DNA of 64,000 bases from Collybiopsis luxurians FD-317 M1 (Eukaryota; Basidiomycota; Agaricomycetes; Agaricales; Omphalotaceae). Under the pieces are notes generated by a model that searched no databases, was not told the DNA's origin, and saw only the letters and a program-made list of their open reading frames with translations. Every line of letters starts with the position of its first letter. The first letter of the stretch is position 1. The stretch lies in the NCBI GenBank assembly GCA_000827265.1, contig KN834807.1, forward strand, positions 256,473-320,472, written 5' to 3'. This document shows positions 46,341-56,673 of this stretch, in pieces. The position numbers and the translations under genes were made by a program.

Positions 46341-49300
46341 ATGCCCTTCGACGGCGAACAAGACTCAAACTCGGAGTGGAGTAATGACGGACCCGATGAG
46401 GATTTCGAAGAGTAAGTCAACGATAAGAATCTTTCTAAGCTCAACTTTGACTGACCCCCCGTTTGTAAACAGCGAAAACGGCTTTTCTGATGACGATTCT
46501 TATCAAAACGGTGGCCCCGTTCAGTCCAGGGTGCCCACCCTTCCCGTCGCGTCAACTTCATCAGCAACTTCATTTCTTTCCATTCACCGACAACCACCAC
46601 CCCAACCCCGTCAACCCACCAGACAAGGCCTCAATATATCTAGAGGGTACTGCCCACGCTGGAAAACCTGGGACGGTGTCCGGGAGCTCATCCAAAACTG
46701 GCGCGATGGCTTGCTCAACAGGTCCAGCCGAACATTCAACGACCTCGTCATCATCGAGAGTAAACCAGACAAAAAGGGCAAAATCATCATATCGGCTTGG
46801 CCGAAATCTCTCGAAACCAAAAAACGCAAAGCGGACAATACATTAGGTCGAATCATCTACACACCTCAATCCGATAATAAACCGAGCAAACTCGAGTTGA
46901 TCAATAGCGATGTGTCTCTGGGGAGGAAGATTCTTGCTATAGGTTATTCCAACAAACGATCGGGCAACGGAAAGTTCATCGGTGGACATGGGGAGGGAAT
47001 GAAAGTCGGTGAGTTCTGTGCTTCCCAAACAAGGATTTTCTTTCCGCCTCTGGCCCATCGAAGAAAATAAAGGTATAAACACGCTCATCCGCACAGACAA
47101 GCGCAAAGTCACCTATGTCACCAATTCCGAAACTTGGCTATTCGTGTACGACGCAGACGACAAGCTGATGGTTAGATTCAGACAGAACAAAGCTAAAAAA
47201 GCCGAAAAGGACACCAGAGTCGTTGTTGAAGGGTTGAAATTCGAAGAGATAGAACTGGACAAATTCTTATTCCTCCGTAAACCTTCCGGAACCACTCTCC
47301 CTTCCATGCTCGACGATACTGCTCACGAATCGGAAGGATACATCCTCCTCGACGGCCCATTCCAACGCACCATCTTCATTGGAGGGATCTTCATTCGTAA
47401 GGAAAAAGAAACACTTGCGGACGCTCCGTCTCCTGGATTCCACTACGGGTACAGTCTCCCCTCTAAAATTTCTATCAATCGAGATCGCACGCTAGTCGAC
47501 GACGAAAAGACACTCGCAGCACGTACCTTCGACATATGGAAACGCGCTTTCAAATCAACCAATTCCTCCTCCTCTTCCCAAGCGCTACGCCTCTACATGG
47601 ACCTCTTCGAGAAGCAAAAACAATGCTCGGACATCCAATACGCCCGAGCCAACCTCTCTGACAACCCAGATATCGCAAAGCTCCTCTTCAAAGAACTCAA
47701 ATCCTGGCACGGCCCCAACTGCTGGTTCTACGACGGGGACGGGGACAACGCAACTGCAGACGAGAGGATCATCCGTCGTTCGCTCGATAAAGAACCCAAA
47801 CGGATCCCCAGCGTCATATGGCAAACATTCGTCTATTTGGATATCGTCATGTCCGCAGAACAAGCTCGACGAAAAGCGTTCGGGGACTCTGCTGCGTCTG
47901 ATTTGGGCAAAGGCGGTTCGTCCGCTCCCCCGTTCATCCAGCACACCCTGCACCTGTTCAAATGCTTTCTCTCGTTACACTTGCGTACACGTAGGATCGC
48001 GTACGAGTTTAAAGCGTGCGGGAAACATATTGATATCGATATATTATTACGGAGAACAAGCGAGACGCTCAAAAAAACACCAAGATGAATCCCAACCAAA
48101 TTCCTTTATTCTACCTCAACCACCGCACGTTATCTGTAAACAAAGTTCACGCGGTAGACAACTCTTGTCCATACGCGCGCCGTCGTCGACCTCCTCCCGG
48201 GCCTCACGGCGGACAGGACTCTTACGACGAAGCCGTCATCTGCGACTGCGGCGCCCACAAGCTCATCGCGCTCATCGAAGACGAAGTCCTCGCTGACGAA
48301 AGACCGCGGACGAGGCAACACTTGACGACTCTGCGGTATAATATTGCCGCCCGGTTGCCCTGCGAGGTGACGTACGGGTTTGAGTATGGGAAGCTGATGA
48401 TTCGGTGGAAGTTGAGAGGGGTGACGGTGGGGAGGGAGGAGTTTTTGGTGAGGGTACTGGAGGTTGAGGGGAGGGGTTTTGATCGTGATGATGATGAGGT
48501 GAAGTTTTCGAATGTTACGGAAGAAGAGGTTGAGAGGGAGGCGAAGGCTGAGTCTGATGATGTGGATTTTGAGGAGGAAGACGAGGGTGGTAAAGGTGGC
48601 GGCGGCGGCGGGGATGATTCAATACAGAATGGGGCTCTCCAGTCAGACGGCGGAGGGCTTGAAAATGCTTCAATGCAGAATACGGATGGAGAAACTGCCG
48701 AGTTGAACGTTAGAGGTCACGGAGATGATTTAGATCAGAATCCAGATAGAGATCAATCTCCCAGTGGCACACCCGGCGAGAACGCCTCCAGTACCAAACT
48801 CGAAGACCATGACCAATCTGACGCCGATACGGAATCTGTCTCGGGTGTTGATATCATGGAGGGCCGTAGGTGGTTTCATGTCTGTTCCAGATTTTGAACT
48901 CACATTCTCCTTCTACATTCTCAGATGAATTCATCAGGACAAGCGAAGATTTTTGGATCTTTGACGATTACAAACCAGCTACGCAATACGTCGTTCAAAT
49001 TCGAGCGGATAACGCCAAAGCGTTCTTCTCTGTCCCATTCTACTTCTCGATTCCCCCTAGACCTCCTGCAAATGTATCTGTATCTCAGCAGCAGCAGCAG
49101 CAGGATTCTTCCCTCGTGCAAGTGATTTGGGATGCTTCGGAAGGAGCGGATTCCTATCTCGTGGTTTTCGATGATGTTGATAAAGAGTCTTTTGAAGTTG
49201 ATAATGGAGAGACCAGGTGGTCTGGGATACCCCCGCAGGGTGCGACCCATATTACCGTATACTCTCGCTGTACCGCTCTCGAACATCAATCGTCAGGAAC

Positions 49301-51950
49301 AACGCAGCCTTTGCGCGCGCCAACTCCAATTCCAGTTCCTGAGCCTGAGGTTCAACCCGTTTCTAACAGCGCTGAGCCCATTCTTGGGCCTCCTGTAACC
49401 GATGTCATTGACGCAGAACCTGAACGGGAAAGTGGGGGTGCTCATGTTCCGGCGGAAGCGTCTCAGCATGAACCTGGGACTTCTGGGCGAGAATCTGCTC
49501 AAACGCTGGTTGACACCACGTCCACAATGGGTAGTGATGATTCGGCGGAACGTTCATCGGCGCCTTCTCAACAAGGATTTGGGACCCCCAGTCGTCAATC
49601 TACGCAAACTCTAGTCAACGCCACTTCCGCGATGGACAGTGACGATGGCTATGACTCGGACAATGAACCGTTTCGTAGTACTTTCCCGAGTAATAGTATG
49701 GATATTGACGAATCCATCTTATCATTCCATATGCCACCAACATTTGTTCCTGGTGAATCCAGAGGATCTAGGACTGACGTCGATATGCCTGTTCCTGATG
49801 AAGAGCCATTTGAACGTTCCGAATCAACCAACAAGCGCAAGCGGCGGCCCTCCCTTTCTCGGCCGAGTTCTCCAGCTTCTCCAGAACCTCGCCGTCGTCG
49901 AATTGACGAATCGGCTCCATTCGCCCGCATCGGAGATGCCGAAGACTTGCCGGATGACTATGAAGGGGATTCTCTGGACCTCGAAAGTGATGGCGAGCAT
50001 GAGGAGGAGGAGGAAATTTTGATGATGAAGACCTCGTTGAGTGAAATCAATGTAGTGCAAGATTCAAGCGCGGAGACCACTCAAGCCTCGAAACAGACCA
50101 ACTTGTCGTATCACACTGTCCGAGGGGTGCAGGTTACCCCAGGACTGATCGTCCAATGCTCAGGACCTTCCGGGCCATCCCTCATCGGTCAAGTGCGCCG
50201 TATTACGAAAAAAGGAACCTCTGTATGGATCGAGACGGTGCTGTACAAACCCTGCAAAAGCCATTTTACCGGCTGGGAAGACGATCGGCATCTTGTTCTC
50301 GACGTAGCATTTGCTGCAGGTCCATTCAATGGCGTCGACTCGTTGCCGGCGATTGCTTTGGAAGACGACTGGTTCTCTCATGTGGAACGAGCAAAATACC
50401 AGAAAATCATCCATACCAATCATACGAGTGCCTCCGTGGATGACTCCTCGTTTATATGTCCCTGGGCATACATTAGCGGTGAAGGCCATGCATCGTATAT
50501 TCGACCAATCTTAGAAGTTCCTTCAGAATGTACAACCCAAGTGCGCGCAAAGTCTCTTTCTGCCGTCAATATCTTCTGCGGAGCTGGCGGAGTTTCGGTA
50601 GGCTTTTCACAAGCAGGCTTCAACACTGTTCTAGGCGTAGACAAAGACTCTTCGGCCATCTCCACGTTTCAAGTACGTGGAATATCCAATAAAAGTGATT
50701 TTTTTACTCATTTTTTTTTCTTTCAAAGCGCAATTTTAATAGCGCACGAGTCCATTTCCAGCCTTCGGAAGACTTTCTTGCTGACGTTCTCGAGAAGAAG
50801 CTTGAATCCCCAATGCCTTCCGTGCTCATTATCTCGCCTCCTTGTCAGTCATTGGAGTCTGAAGGCAAGCATAACCGGTTAACCGAAAGTATTGGTGCAG
50901 CTCTTCAAGCATACCAGCCTCCGTATTGTGTTCTCTTCAATGTAAGTGTGCTTTTTCTCTCATACAAAGTCGGATCATGACTTATACTCCTCTCTCCCTC
51001 TCTCTCAAAAGTCTTCTAGGTCTGTGCAGTGTCCAATGTATCTTCAGTCACAGTTCTCTAACCCGTTCTACATAGGCTAATTCGAAAACGATATAAATCC
51101 CAATTTGACTCTATCGTGGTCCAGTTTCTGCGAAACAGCTACTCACTCTCTTACAAGCTACTAACTGCATCGGACTATCAAATCCCGTACAGCGAGAAGT
51201 ACCTCGTCATTTTCGCCGCACGCTCAGATCTCTCTCTTCCCGAATTCCCAGAAGCTTCCAGTGGTCGGCAACCTCCCACCGTTCGGGATGCTATCGCAGA
51301 CCTTGCATTTGAAAACAACCGCGGAGAGGTAGGTAAGATGTCTACGGATGCTACTGGATTTGTTTCGTACAGTCCTCTGCCGCTCGAAGAAGGCACGTAC
51401 GCATTCGACCTTGCAGAATCCAATCGGGGGCAGGACGGGATTTATAACCATCTTACGGGGTATAAACCCCTCTCTAATCCTTCGAACGCGGTCAAAGTTC
51501 AGTTTGATCAGCCTGCGAAGAGTATCAAGGTTTTACCTGGTGAAAAGTGGGCTTGCGTGCACCCAGGTTTGTTTTCTTTTTCTCCTGCATTGCTTACCTC
51601 TCTACGTAAGAATCACCACTTATCCATCCGTTCCAGAACGCCAAGACGTGCTGACTGTTCGAGAGCTAGCTCGATTGATGTCATATCCTGGTAAGTTTTC
51701 GTCCTGAAGACGGTCTACTCGGATATCCAAACTGTTTTGTAGACTCCTTCGTCTTCCAAGGCAAATTGAAAGATCAGTATAAGCTCGTAGGGAGCTCGGT
51801 GCGTGCTTTTGTTTTTCATTCCAGTCAGCCTACGCTCAATCTTAATGTTCGACCTAGGTACCCCCTGCTCTTGCTCAAGCTTGTGGAGAGAAGATCAAAG
51901 AGCGTCTCTTTACACAATGGCCCGATCTACGGCCAACCCCAACATCTTAG
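46341..51950 (+). CDS. MORC-like GHKL ATPase fused to a C5-cytosine DNA methyltransferase
   Basis: A long spliced reading from ATG 46341 (MPFDGEQDSNSEWSNDGPDE) to TAG at 51950. Introns at 46412-46472 and 47009-47072 join in frame. GHKL ATPase motifs: N-box ELIQNWRDG (E-xxx-N-xx-D), LELINSDVSLGRKILAIGYS and GGHGEGMKVG. Next come a mixed region, an acidic linker and, after an intron at about 48870-48925, an FN3-like segment (IPPRPPANVSV...QVIWDASEGADSYLVVFDD). A BAH-like stretch follows (TPGLIVQCSG...GQVRRITKKG), then the methyltransferase: motif I VNIFCGAGGVSVGFSQAGF, motif IV ISPPCQSLESEG with the catalytic Cys, motif IX VRELARLMSYPDSF and motif X GSSVPPALAQA. Motif VI reads LFNV, not ENV, and motif VIII lacks the usual Q-x-R. 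One frame change at 48071-48077 (A7) is unexplained. Role probably in chromatin or transposon silencing (inference). Confidence 0.7.
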
Positions 51951-52441
51951 ATATTCTCGCTATGTTATTTGTCTTCACTTGCTATTAATTCTTGCTATCC
52001 TACCGCTACAGTACCTAGAACCCATATACCTACCATATAACGACAGAGCATCCATGTACATAATTTTGCAGAGTAATTTACCTGCAACTACTATATATCG
52101 CTATGCATCAGAACTAAGACCCCGTCTCGAAAGCTCCCTGCGCGAACCTAAAAATATCGATGGTTCCTGCACCCACAGTCGCGATGCAACGAGGCAGACT
52201 ACCGTATGAAGAGGATTCTCAACAGAAGGAGAAAATTGCAGCAAAACATCAAAGGGAGAAATGACCCGAGCGCGACATGCCAGACAGACTTTGCAGGTGT
52301 TCTGCGCAAGGATGGATCCTTCATTTCGTTCCAGACTCATAACCTTTGCCAGGTGTACATAAATCTACAATTATCATTTAATGTGACTTTCTAGAATAAA
52401 CCATCTACATATACAGACTATCCGAATTCTTCATAAAAAAA
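51951..52441. other. Intergenic between convergent genes
   Basis: 3' flanks of the methyltransferase fusion and the Mug135-like gene. No gene recognised. Confidence 0.5.
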
Positions 52442-53338
52442 CTACAGTTCATAGTATTCGATACAGCCTATAATTTCGGCAAGCTTTTTGCGGCGGTCTA
52501 CAACAGAATGCGGAACATTGTCGGGGAGGATTCCATGATTACGAAGATAATTTGTAACGTCTGGACCGCTGAGCGCACGAATGTCAAGCATGGTATTGAG
52601 CACCGGAAGTGCAGCACGGCCTTGGCCCTGGTCAAGAAACATTTAGATCAGAACAAGGCAGCATATATGTACATGAGAGTACACACAGGTTGGGAGGGTA
52701 GGGTATTATCAGGAAAACGAACTTCTTCATATGGTTTTCCCATACCGTTACCTCGTGTTTGGTTGGCGAGCTGGGGATTATCCATAAGCATTTTAATTGT
52801 TTTTAGCGCCAAGTCATGAAACTCACAATAGCAGAACGCCTATCAACTTGTGCTAGCTGTACCTGTACTCCTACTAAGGTGTTGAGGATTCTCTGTTGTC
52901 CTGCAAGCAACTCGGCCATTCCAGTAACTAGGGGAGCAATGGCTATAACGAAGTTCATATGAGTCCTGAGATGAAAAGAATTAAGATGATGTTATTCACG
53001 AGCGGGAGCGGGAGCAGGAGGGACACCGGCACCAGCCTGAGGTGGAAGTTGTGCCAAATCGAATGCAGCGATGAGTTTATGTTCATATCGTGAAGCATCT
53101 GCGTAATGGGCCGAGGTGACATTAGGATTTTGGGAAGCTTCAAAGGAGACATTTAGTAAATTGTAAGGGAAACGCAAAGAAAGAAATTACCGAGCTCGTC
53201 GTAGATTCGTTTTTTATATCTCGCGCCGTTCATGATGTCGGCCGGCGTAGGTGGGTTATTGGCATTTGCCGGGCGGGGGACATTCTGGGGACCAGGAGGT
53301 AGAACTACTTGCGCGAGGGGAAGAGCCATGGATGTCAC
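52442..53338 (-). CDS. Mug135-like C-terminal domain protein
   Basis: A four-exon model from ATG 53338 (MTSMALPLAQVVLPPGPQNV) to the stop at 52442. Exons join as ...RYKKRIYDEL-ASQNPNVTSAHYADA..., ...GVPPAPAPAR-THMNFVIAIAPLV..., and after SAI to NPQLANQTRGNGMGKPYEEV, then GQGRAALPVLNTMLDIRALS. The end, LSGPDVTNYLRNHGILPDNV then VDRRKKLAEIIGCI, resembles the Mug135-like C-terminal motif found in many agaric hypothetical proteins (L-x-G-P-x-x-T-x-Y-L then K-R-x-x-L-x-x-x-I-G). The N-terminus is Pro-rich and the middle could be a short coiled coil (ELLAGQQRILNTLVGVQVQL). Biochemical function unknown. Confidence 0.6.
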
Positions 53339-54229
53339 TGTCAGTGGGAGATATGAACAAGTTCACGTGACCGATAATGGCGCGTAATCCACCGTGTGAT
53401 TCCAGTCCTGGCTCGTGGCTCGCGGCGAAAGCTATTTCGAAACTCAAACCTCACAAAATCGACTAGTACATCTCAGGCCCAGCCCAAGGTAGCGGCAAGG
53501 TACAAAATAGCACGGATCCTACACAATAGATTCAAGACCTCCTTGAAGCTACTCCTGCAACGACAACGAAGAAACGGAAATGGCCGGGTACTAAAATTCC
53601 TAGAGCTTCTAGTTCGGGTTCGAGAAGACGCAAGTCGAGGGTAGCTGTACAGTGGGAGGATGAAAAAGGTCCTTACGGGGCTTCTGCTGCGGCGACGGAG
53701 CTTTTCCTCTTGCTGTGAAAACAGCTGCTGGGGAAATGCAGAGAATGGTATGGGCGTAGCGTTCTTATTTTTGTATCCTATTCTCACAGATCCCGAAGCT
53801 ACTCAAGTCTGCGAATAACGACATCGTCTTTAAAAAGTATCCTTGTACTATGAAAACCAGAGGATATGCCTTACATGGGTGCACTGTTCTCTCAGACTGA
53901 AATATATGATAAGATTGATATAGCATATCTTTCGGTGAGTCAAAGAGGCCAGTTCGACTGGTACTGGCACTGACAATTTCCCTTCTCATTCCAGTTCTCC
54001 AAAACTGCTAAAGTCATACGTCACTTAACTGCTTTCTCCGACGACAAAGTATTCCGAAAGCAAAGCCAAGTAGCTTGTCGAGTAGTAGTAGCTAATGCAT
54101 CTAGGGTAGAGGAATCTAATGGCGCTGCTTCCTCGTAGAACGCCAACCCTGGCGGGGCATCCTCAAATGCCAACCTTGTCCAAACGCCTAAAATTTTACT
54201 TACAAAGTTCCCACCCAATAAATTTATTT
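53339..54229. other. Unassigned; fragments of coding-like sequence
   Basis: Plus-strand pieces such as KKRKWPGTKIPRASSSGSRR (about 53560-53620) and VAVQWEDEKGPYGASAAATE look protein-like but are cut by stops and shifts, and no family is recognised. Probably a decayed gene upstream of the F-box relic. Confidence 0.35.
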
Positions 54230-54690
54230 TCTGCTTCTATCTCGCGCCAGATTTTTTGTCGCTCGCCGGCCTCAAGTTCTTAACTGAAACCGCCGACGTA
54301 TGGTTGGTTGCGAGCAGTTTATGAAAACTGGAGAACATTCAAATTGAGCTTTACGACGATATTATGAAGCAAGGATGAGAGTGGATTCGATGGACGTTGA
54401 AGGTGGAATGTTCGAAATGCTGGATGGATCGAAAACCTGCTTCCCGGATTCAACTTCGCGATTACTTTCCGAATCTCACTCAGATAGGGTTTGGAGCAGC
54501 TCGGCGTACCATCATCGATGACCTGTTTTCGGTACCTCCCTGTATTGTTGCTATGTGTATGGCTGATTCAAGTATTGTACATAAATTTACGGTGTGTATT
54601 AAGAAGACGCAGGATCGAGCTCCGGTGCGATTGAGCGCTCGATTGGCCGACCCCTTGAGTCCGTGACCACCACCTCGATGCCCCGCCAAT
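54230..54690 (+). pseudogene. F-box family relic (3' part only, copy 4)
   Basis: The last-exon region and 3' flank match those of the intact copy: RIQLRDYFPNLTQIGFG against FRNYFPNLTEIGFG, then CIVAMCMADSSIVHKF against CIVAMCMAGSSIVHKF, and RLSARLADPLSP against RLSARLAYPLCP. The shared stretch runs past the stop codon of the intact gene (60857) to about 61010, so it was copied as DNA including 3' flanking sequence. The N-terminal F-box is missing. Confidence 0.75.
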
Positions 54691-54821
54691 ACCTAAATCG
54701 TGATCCGGGAACTATTAAGAATATGCTGTTGAAGCACAGAGTCTCCTGCTTGGAAGGCCTTGTCTCCTCGCTTCGGGATGATAGGTCTTGCTGCATTGGG
54801 GTTAATATACCATTAAATTAG

Positions 54822-55200
54822 AAGACGAAAAGGTGTATTTCATTGTGCGCCCACATCAGCTTGGTCCAGTTCTCGTTCCTTTTAGCGCTCAGCCACCGTT
54901 TACAACTTCGACCATTACCACCACCCATTCAATGACTTGCATTTTCCATCTGCTTTCCGAAGCGCCACGATTGAGCGTTAACGCAAATGATACGCAACGC
55001 AATTTTACCATGATCAGCAAGAGCTTGCTACTCTCACTTTGTAGACTTTGGAGGACTTTGGAGCCACTAACACGCGAAAATACTGTACTTACAGGAATTA
55101 CGCGATTCAATGCCTGGCGATCAAACCACAGGTACATAAAAATGGCTCCAGGTGGAGAAGTGGCGAGCAAGTGATACAGCATATATATATTCATAGGGAA
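54822..55200 (-). pseudogene. SEN54 5'-region relic
   Basis: On the minus strand, 54870-54822 reads CTGGACCAAGCTGATGTGGG and then AATGAAATACACCTTTTCGT, matching the end of SEN54 exon 1 plus intron 1 (17385-17435). Just upstream, GGTGGCTGAGCGCT (54898-54885) matches 17211-17224 in front of the SEN54 start codon. The roughly 160 bp between these blocks in SEN54, including the start codon and most of exon 1, is missing here. Sequence up to 55200 is more weakly similar to the SEN54 upstream region. No later exons are present. Confidence 0.7.
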
Positions 55201-55407
55201 AAAATGTGGATATAATGGAGAATGTGGCAGATTTTTTCATTTTTCAAACTCGTATAATTCCCGAAAGAAGAGCAAAAAAAAAAAAAGTAAAATCAAACAA
55301 GGCGGGAAGATCAAAGGAAGTAAGTATATTACCGAACAACTCGTCAGAAATCAAATTTGAACAGAATATGTATGTGATAAGTGAATGGGAGGGTTTTTTA
55401 ATATGGA
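55201..55407. other. 3' flank of the secreted-protein gene
   Basis: Short intergenic stretch with an A-rich tract (55274-55286). Nothing else seen. Confidence 0.5.
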
Positions 55408-56673
55408 TTAGGGTGAACCAGCTGGAGCTCCTGGCAAAGGAGTTCCTCCTGTGGTGACTGTAGTAGGTGTGGCAATATCAGGCCATGGAGTCACACCATT
55501 TTGGCCCTGCTCGGTAGCTTCCGGCCAAGCAGAGTCATCGAAGCCAGGTTGTTCAAAGCCAGAAGGAACAGGACCAGGGAAGACCTTCCAGCCACTGGCG
55601 GAGACAACGTAAGAAGTTGAATCGCATTCTCCACAATAACTGTTGTCATCTTGAGATACGACCTGTATCGAAGCGAGTAAACCAGCAGGATTAGGTGTAC
55701 CTCCTGTGTTCACAGCATAGACAGCGAACACGATTTCTGGACCCTGGACATTTGGCACTACGTATTTCTGCGCGACAGTGAAGACGGTTCCACTCCCAAT
55801 GAAGCCGCCATTGATGTAAAGCGAATATTCTGCATCTACAACAATCATAACTGTTGCAGTACCAGAGGTTTGCCCTGCAGGCAGTTCCAAAGTGTACCGG
55901 AAAGCTCTAGCACCTGTGGGAAATGGTTGGCCCGGTCCAGCTTCATTTGTCCAAATCCACTGCGATCTTACGAGTGACTGAGGATCGACTCCAGCACGCT
56001 GGACATTTCCCCAAGGAGCGACCCCATTTTGTCCCTCAGTTTCTACAAGCTCCCAAGTGCTATCATCGAAAGATAGAGATTGGAACCCGTTAGGGACGCC
56101 TCCGATGCTTGTGCGCCAGCTACCATCAGAGACAATTGGGGAGGTCGTGCCATCCGTATATGTCAGCAGTGCGTCCACTAGCAGTCCGGCGTCGGTGCCA
56201 ATGTTAGTCACATTGAAAGAAATGAGGACGCCACATCCGCAGTCCTGCAAATCCACACAATAACTACCGGCAGTCAACCAGCCTGAGGGCCCTTCTGTGA
56301 CAATCTCATTGCCATTGACCCAAAGGGTCCCTATGTCATCGACGGCATAAGCGATAGTAAGGGATGCTGGAGTTTTGCCTTCTGGAAGAAGGAAAGCCTT
56401 GCGAAATGCTCGCGAGCCAACGGGTGCATCTCCACCTGGGCTTGTGAGCTCAGTGGTCCATATCCATTGTGAAGAGGCAAAGTTCAGAGCAGGAGAGGCA
56501 CTACTCGAGCACTGATCAGAGCCATTAGTTCGCTTTTGTGCTATGAAAACCGAATTGAGATCTAGGAAAAACAGCCAGGAAGTCATATACATACCTTCCA
56601 AGGTGGTACCAGCGGTACCAACGCAAGTCCCAGTAGCCGCAAGGAGAGCCAAGGCAACTGAAAGGTAATCCAT
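55408..56673 (-). CDS. Secreted protein with two tandem WIW-type modules
   Basis: From ATG 56673 (MDYLSVALALLAATGTCVGT), a clear signal peptide, to TAA at 55410. A 50 bp intron (GTATGT...CATAG) joins TTLE to AQKRTNGSDQ; without it the frame also stays open but inserts hydrophobic residues. Two repeats follow: module 1 from about residue 35 (SSQWIWTTELTSPG, AFRKAFLLPEG, YAVDDIGTLWVNGNEI, SLSFDDSTWELVETEGQNGV, APWG) and module 2 (RSQWIWTNEAGPG, AFRYTLELPAG, VVDAEYSLYINGGFI, PGFDDSAWPEATEQGQNGVT, PW). The pattern resembles galactose-binding-like modules (as in rhamnosidase accessory domains) that bind sugars. Cell-wall or extracellular role inferred. It ends in a Pro/Gly/Thr tail with no catalytic domain. 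Confidence 0.8.
   Translation of the reverse strand: MDYLSVALALLAATGTCVGTAGTTLEGMYMTSWLFFLDLNSVFIAQKRTNGSDQCSSSASPALNFASSQWIWTTELTSPGGDAPVGSRAFRKAFLLPEGKTPASLTIAYAVDDIGTLWVNGNEIVTEGPSGWLTAGSYCVDLQDCGCGVLISFNVTNIGTDAGLLVDALLTYTDGTTSPIVSDGSWRTSIGGVPNGFQSLSFDDSTWELVETEGQNGVAPWGNVQRAGVDPQSLVRSQWIWTNEAGPGQPFPTGARAFRYTLELPAGQTSGTATVMIVVDAEYSLYINGGFIGSGTVFTVAQKYVVPNVQGPEIVFAVYAVNTGGTPNPAGLLASIQVVSQDDNSYCGECDSTSYVVSASGWKVFPGPVPSGFEQPGFDDSAWPEATEQGQNGVTPWPDIATPTTVTTGGTPLPGAPAGSP

Noticed and set aside
47001..47075. Apparent +1 frameshift in the GHKL domain after GEGMKVG
   Set aside because: A 64 bp intron with donor GTGAGT at 47009 and acceptor AAAG at 47072 restores the frame and yields the expected continuation GMKVGINTLIRTDKRKVTYV.
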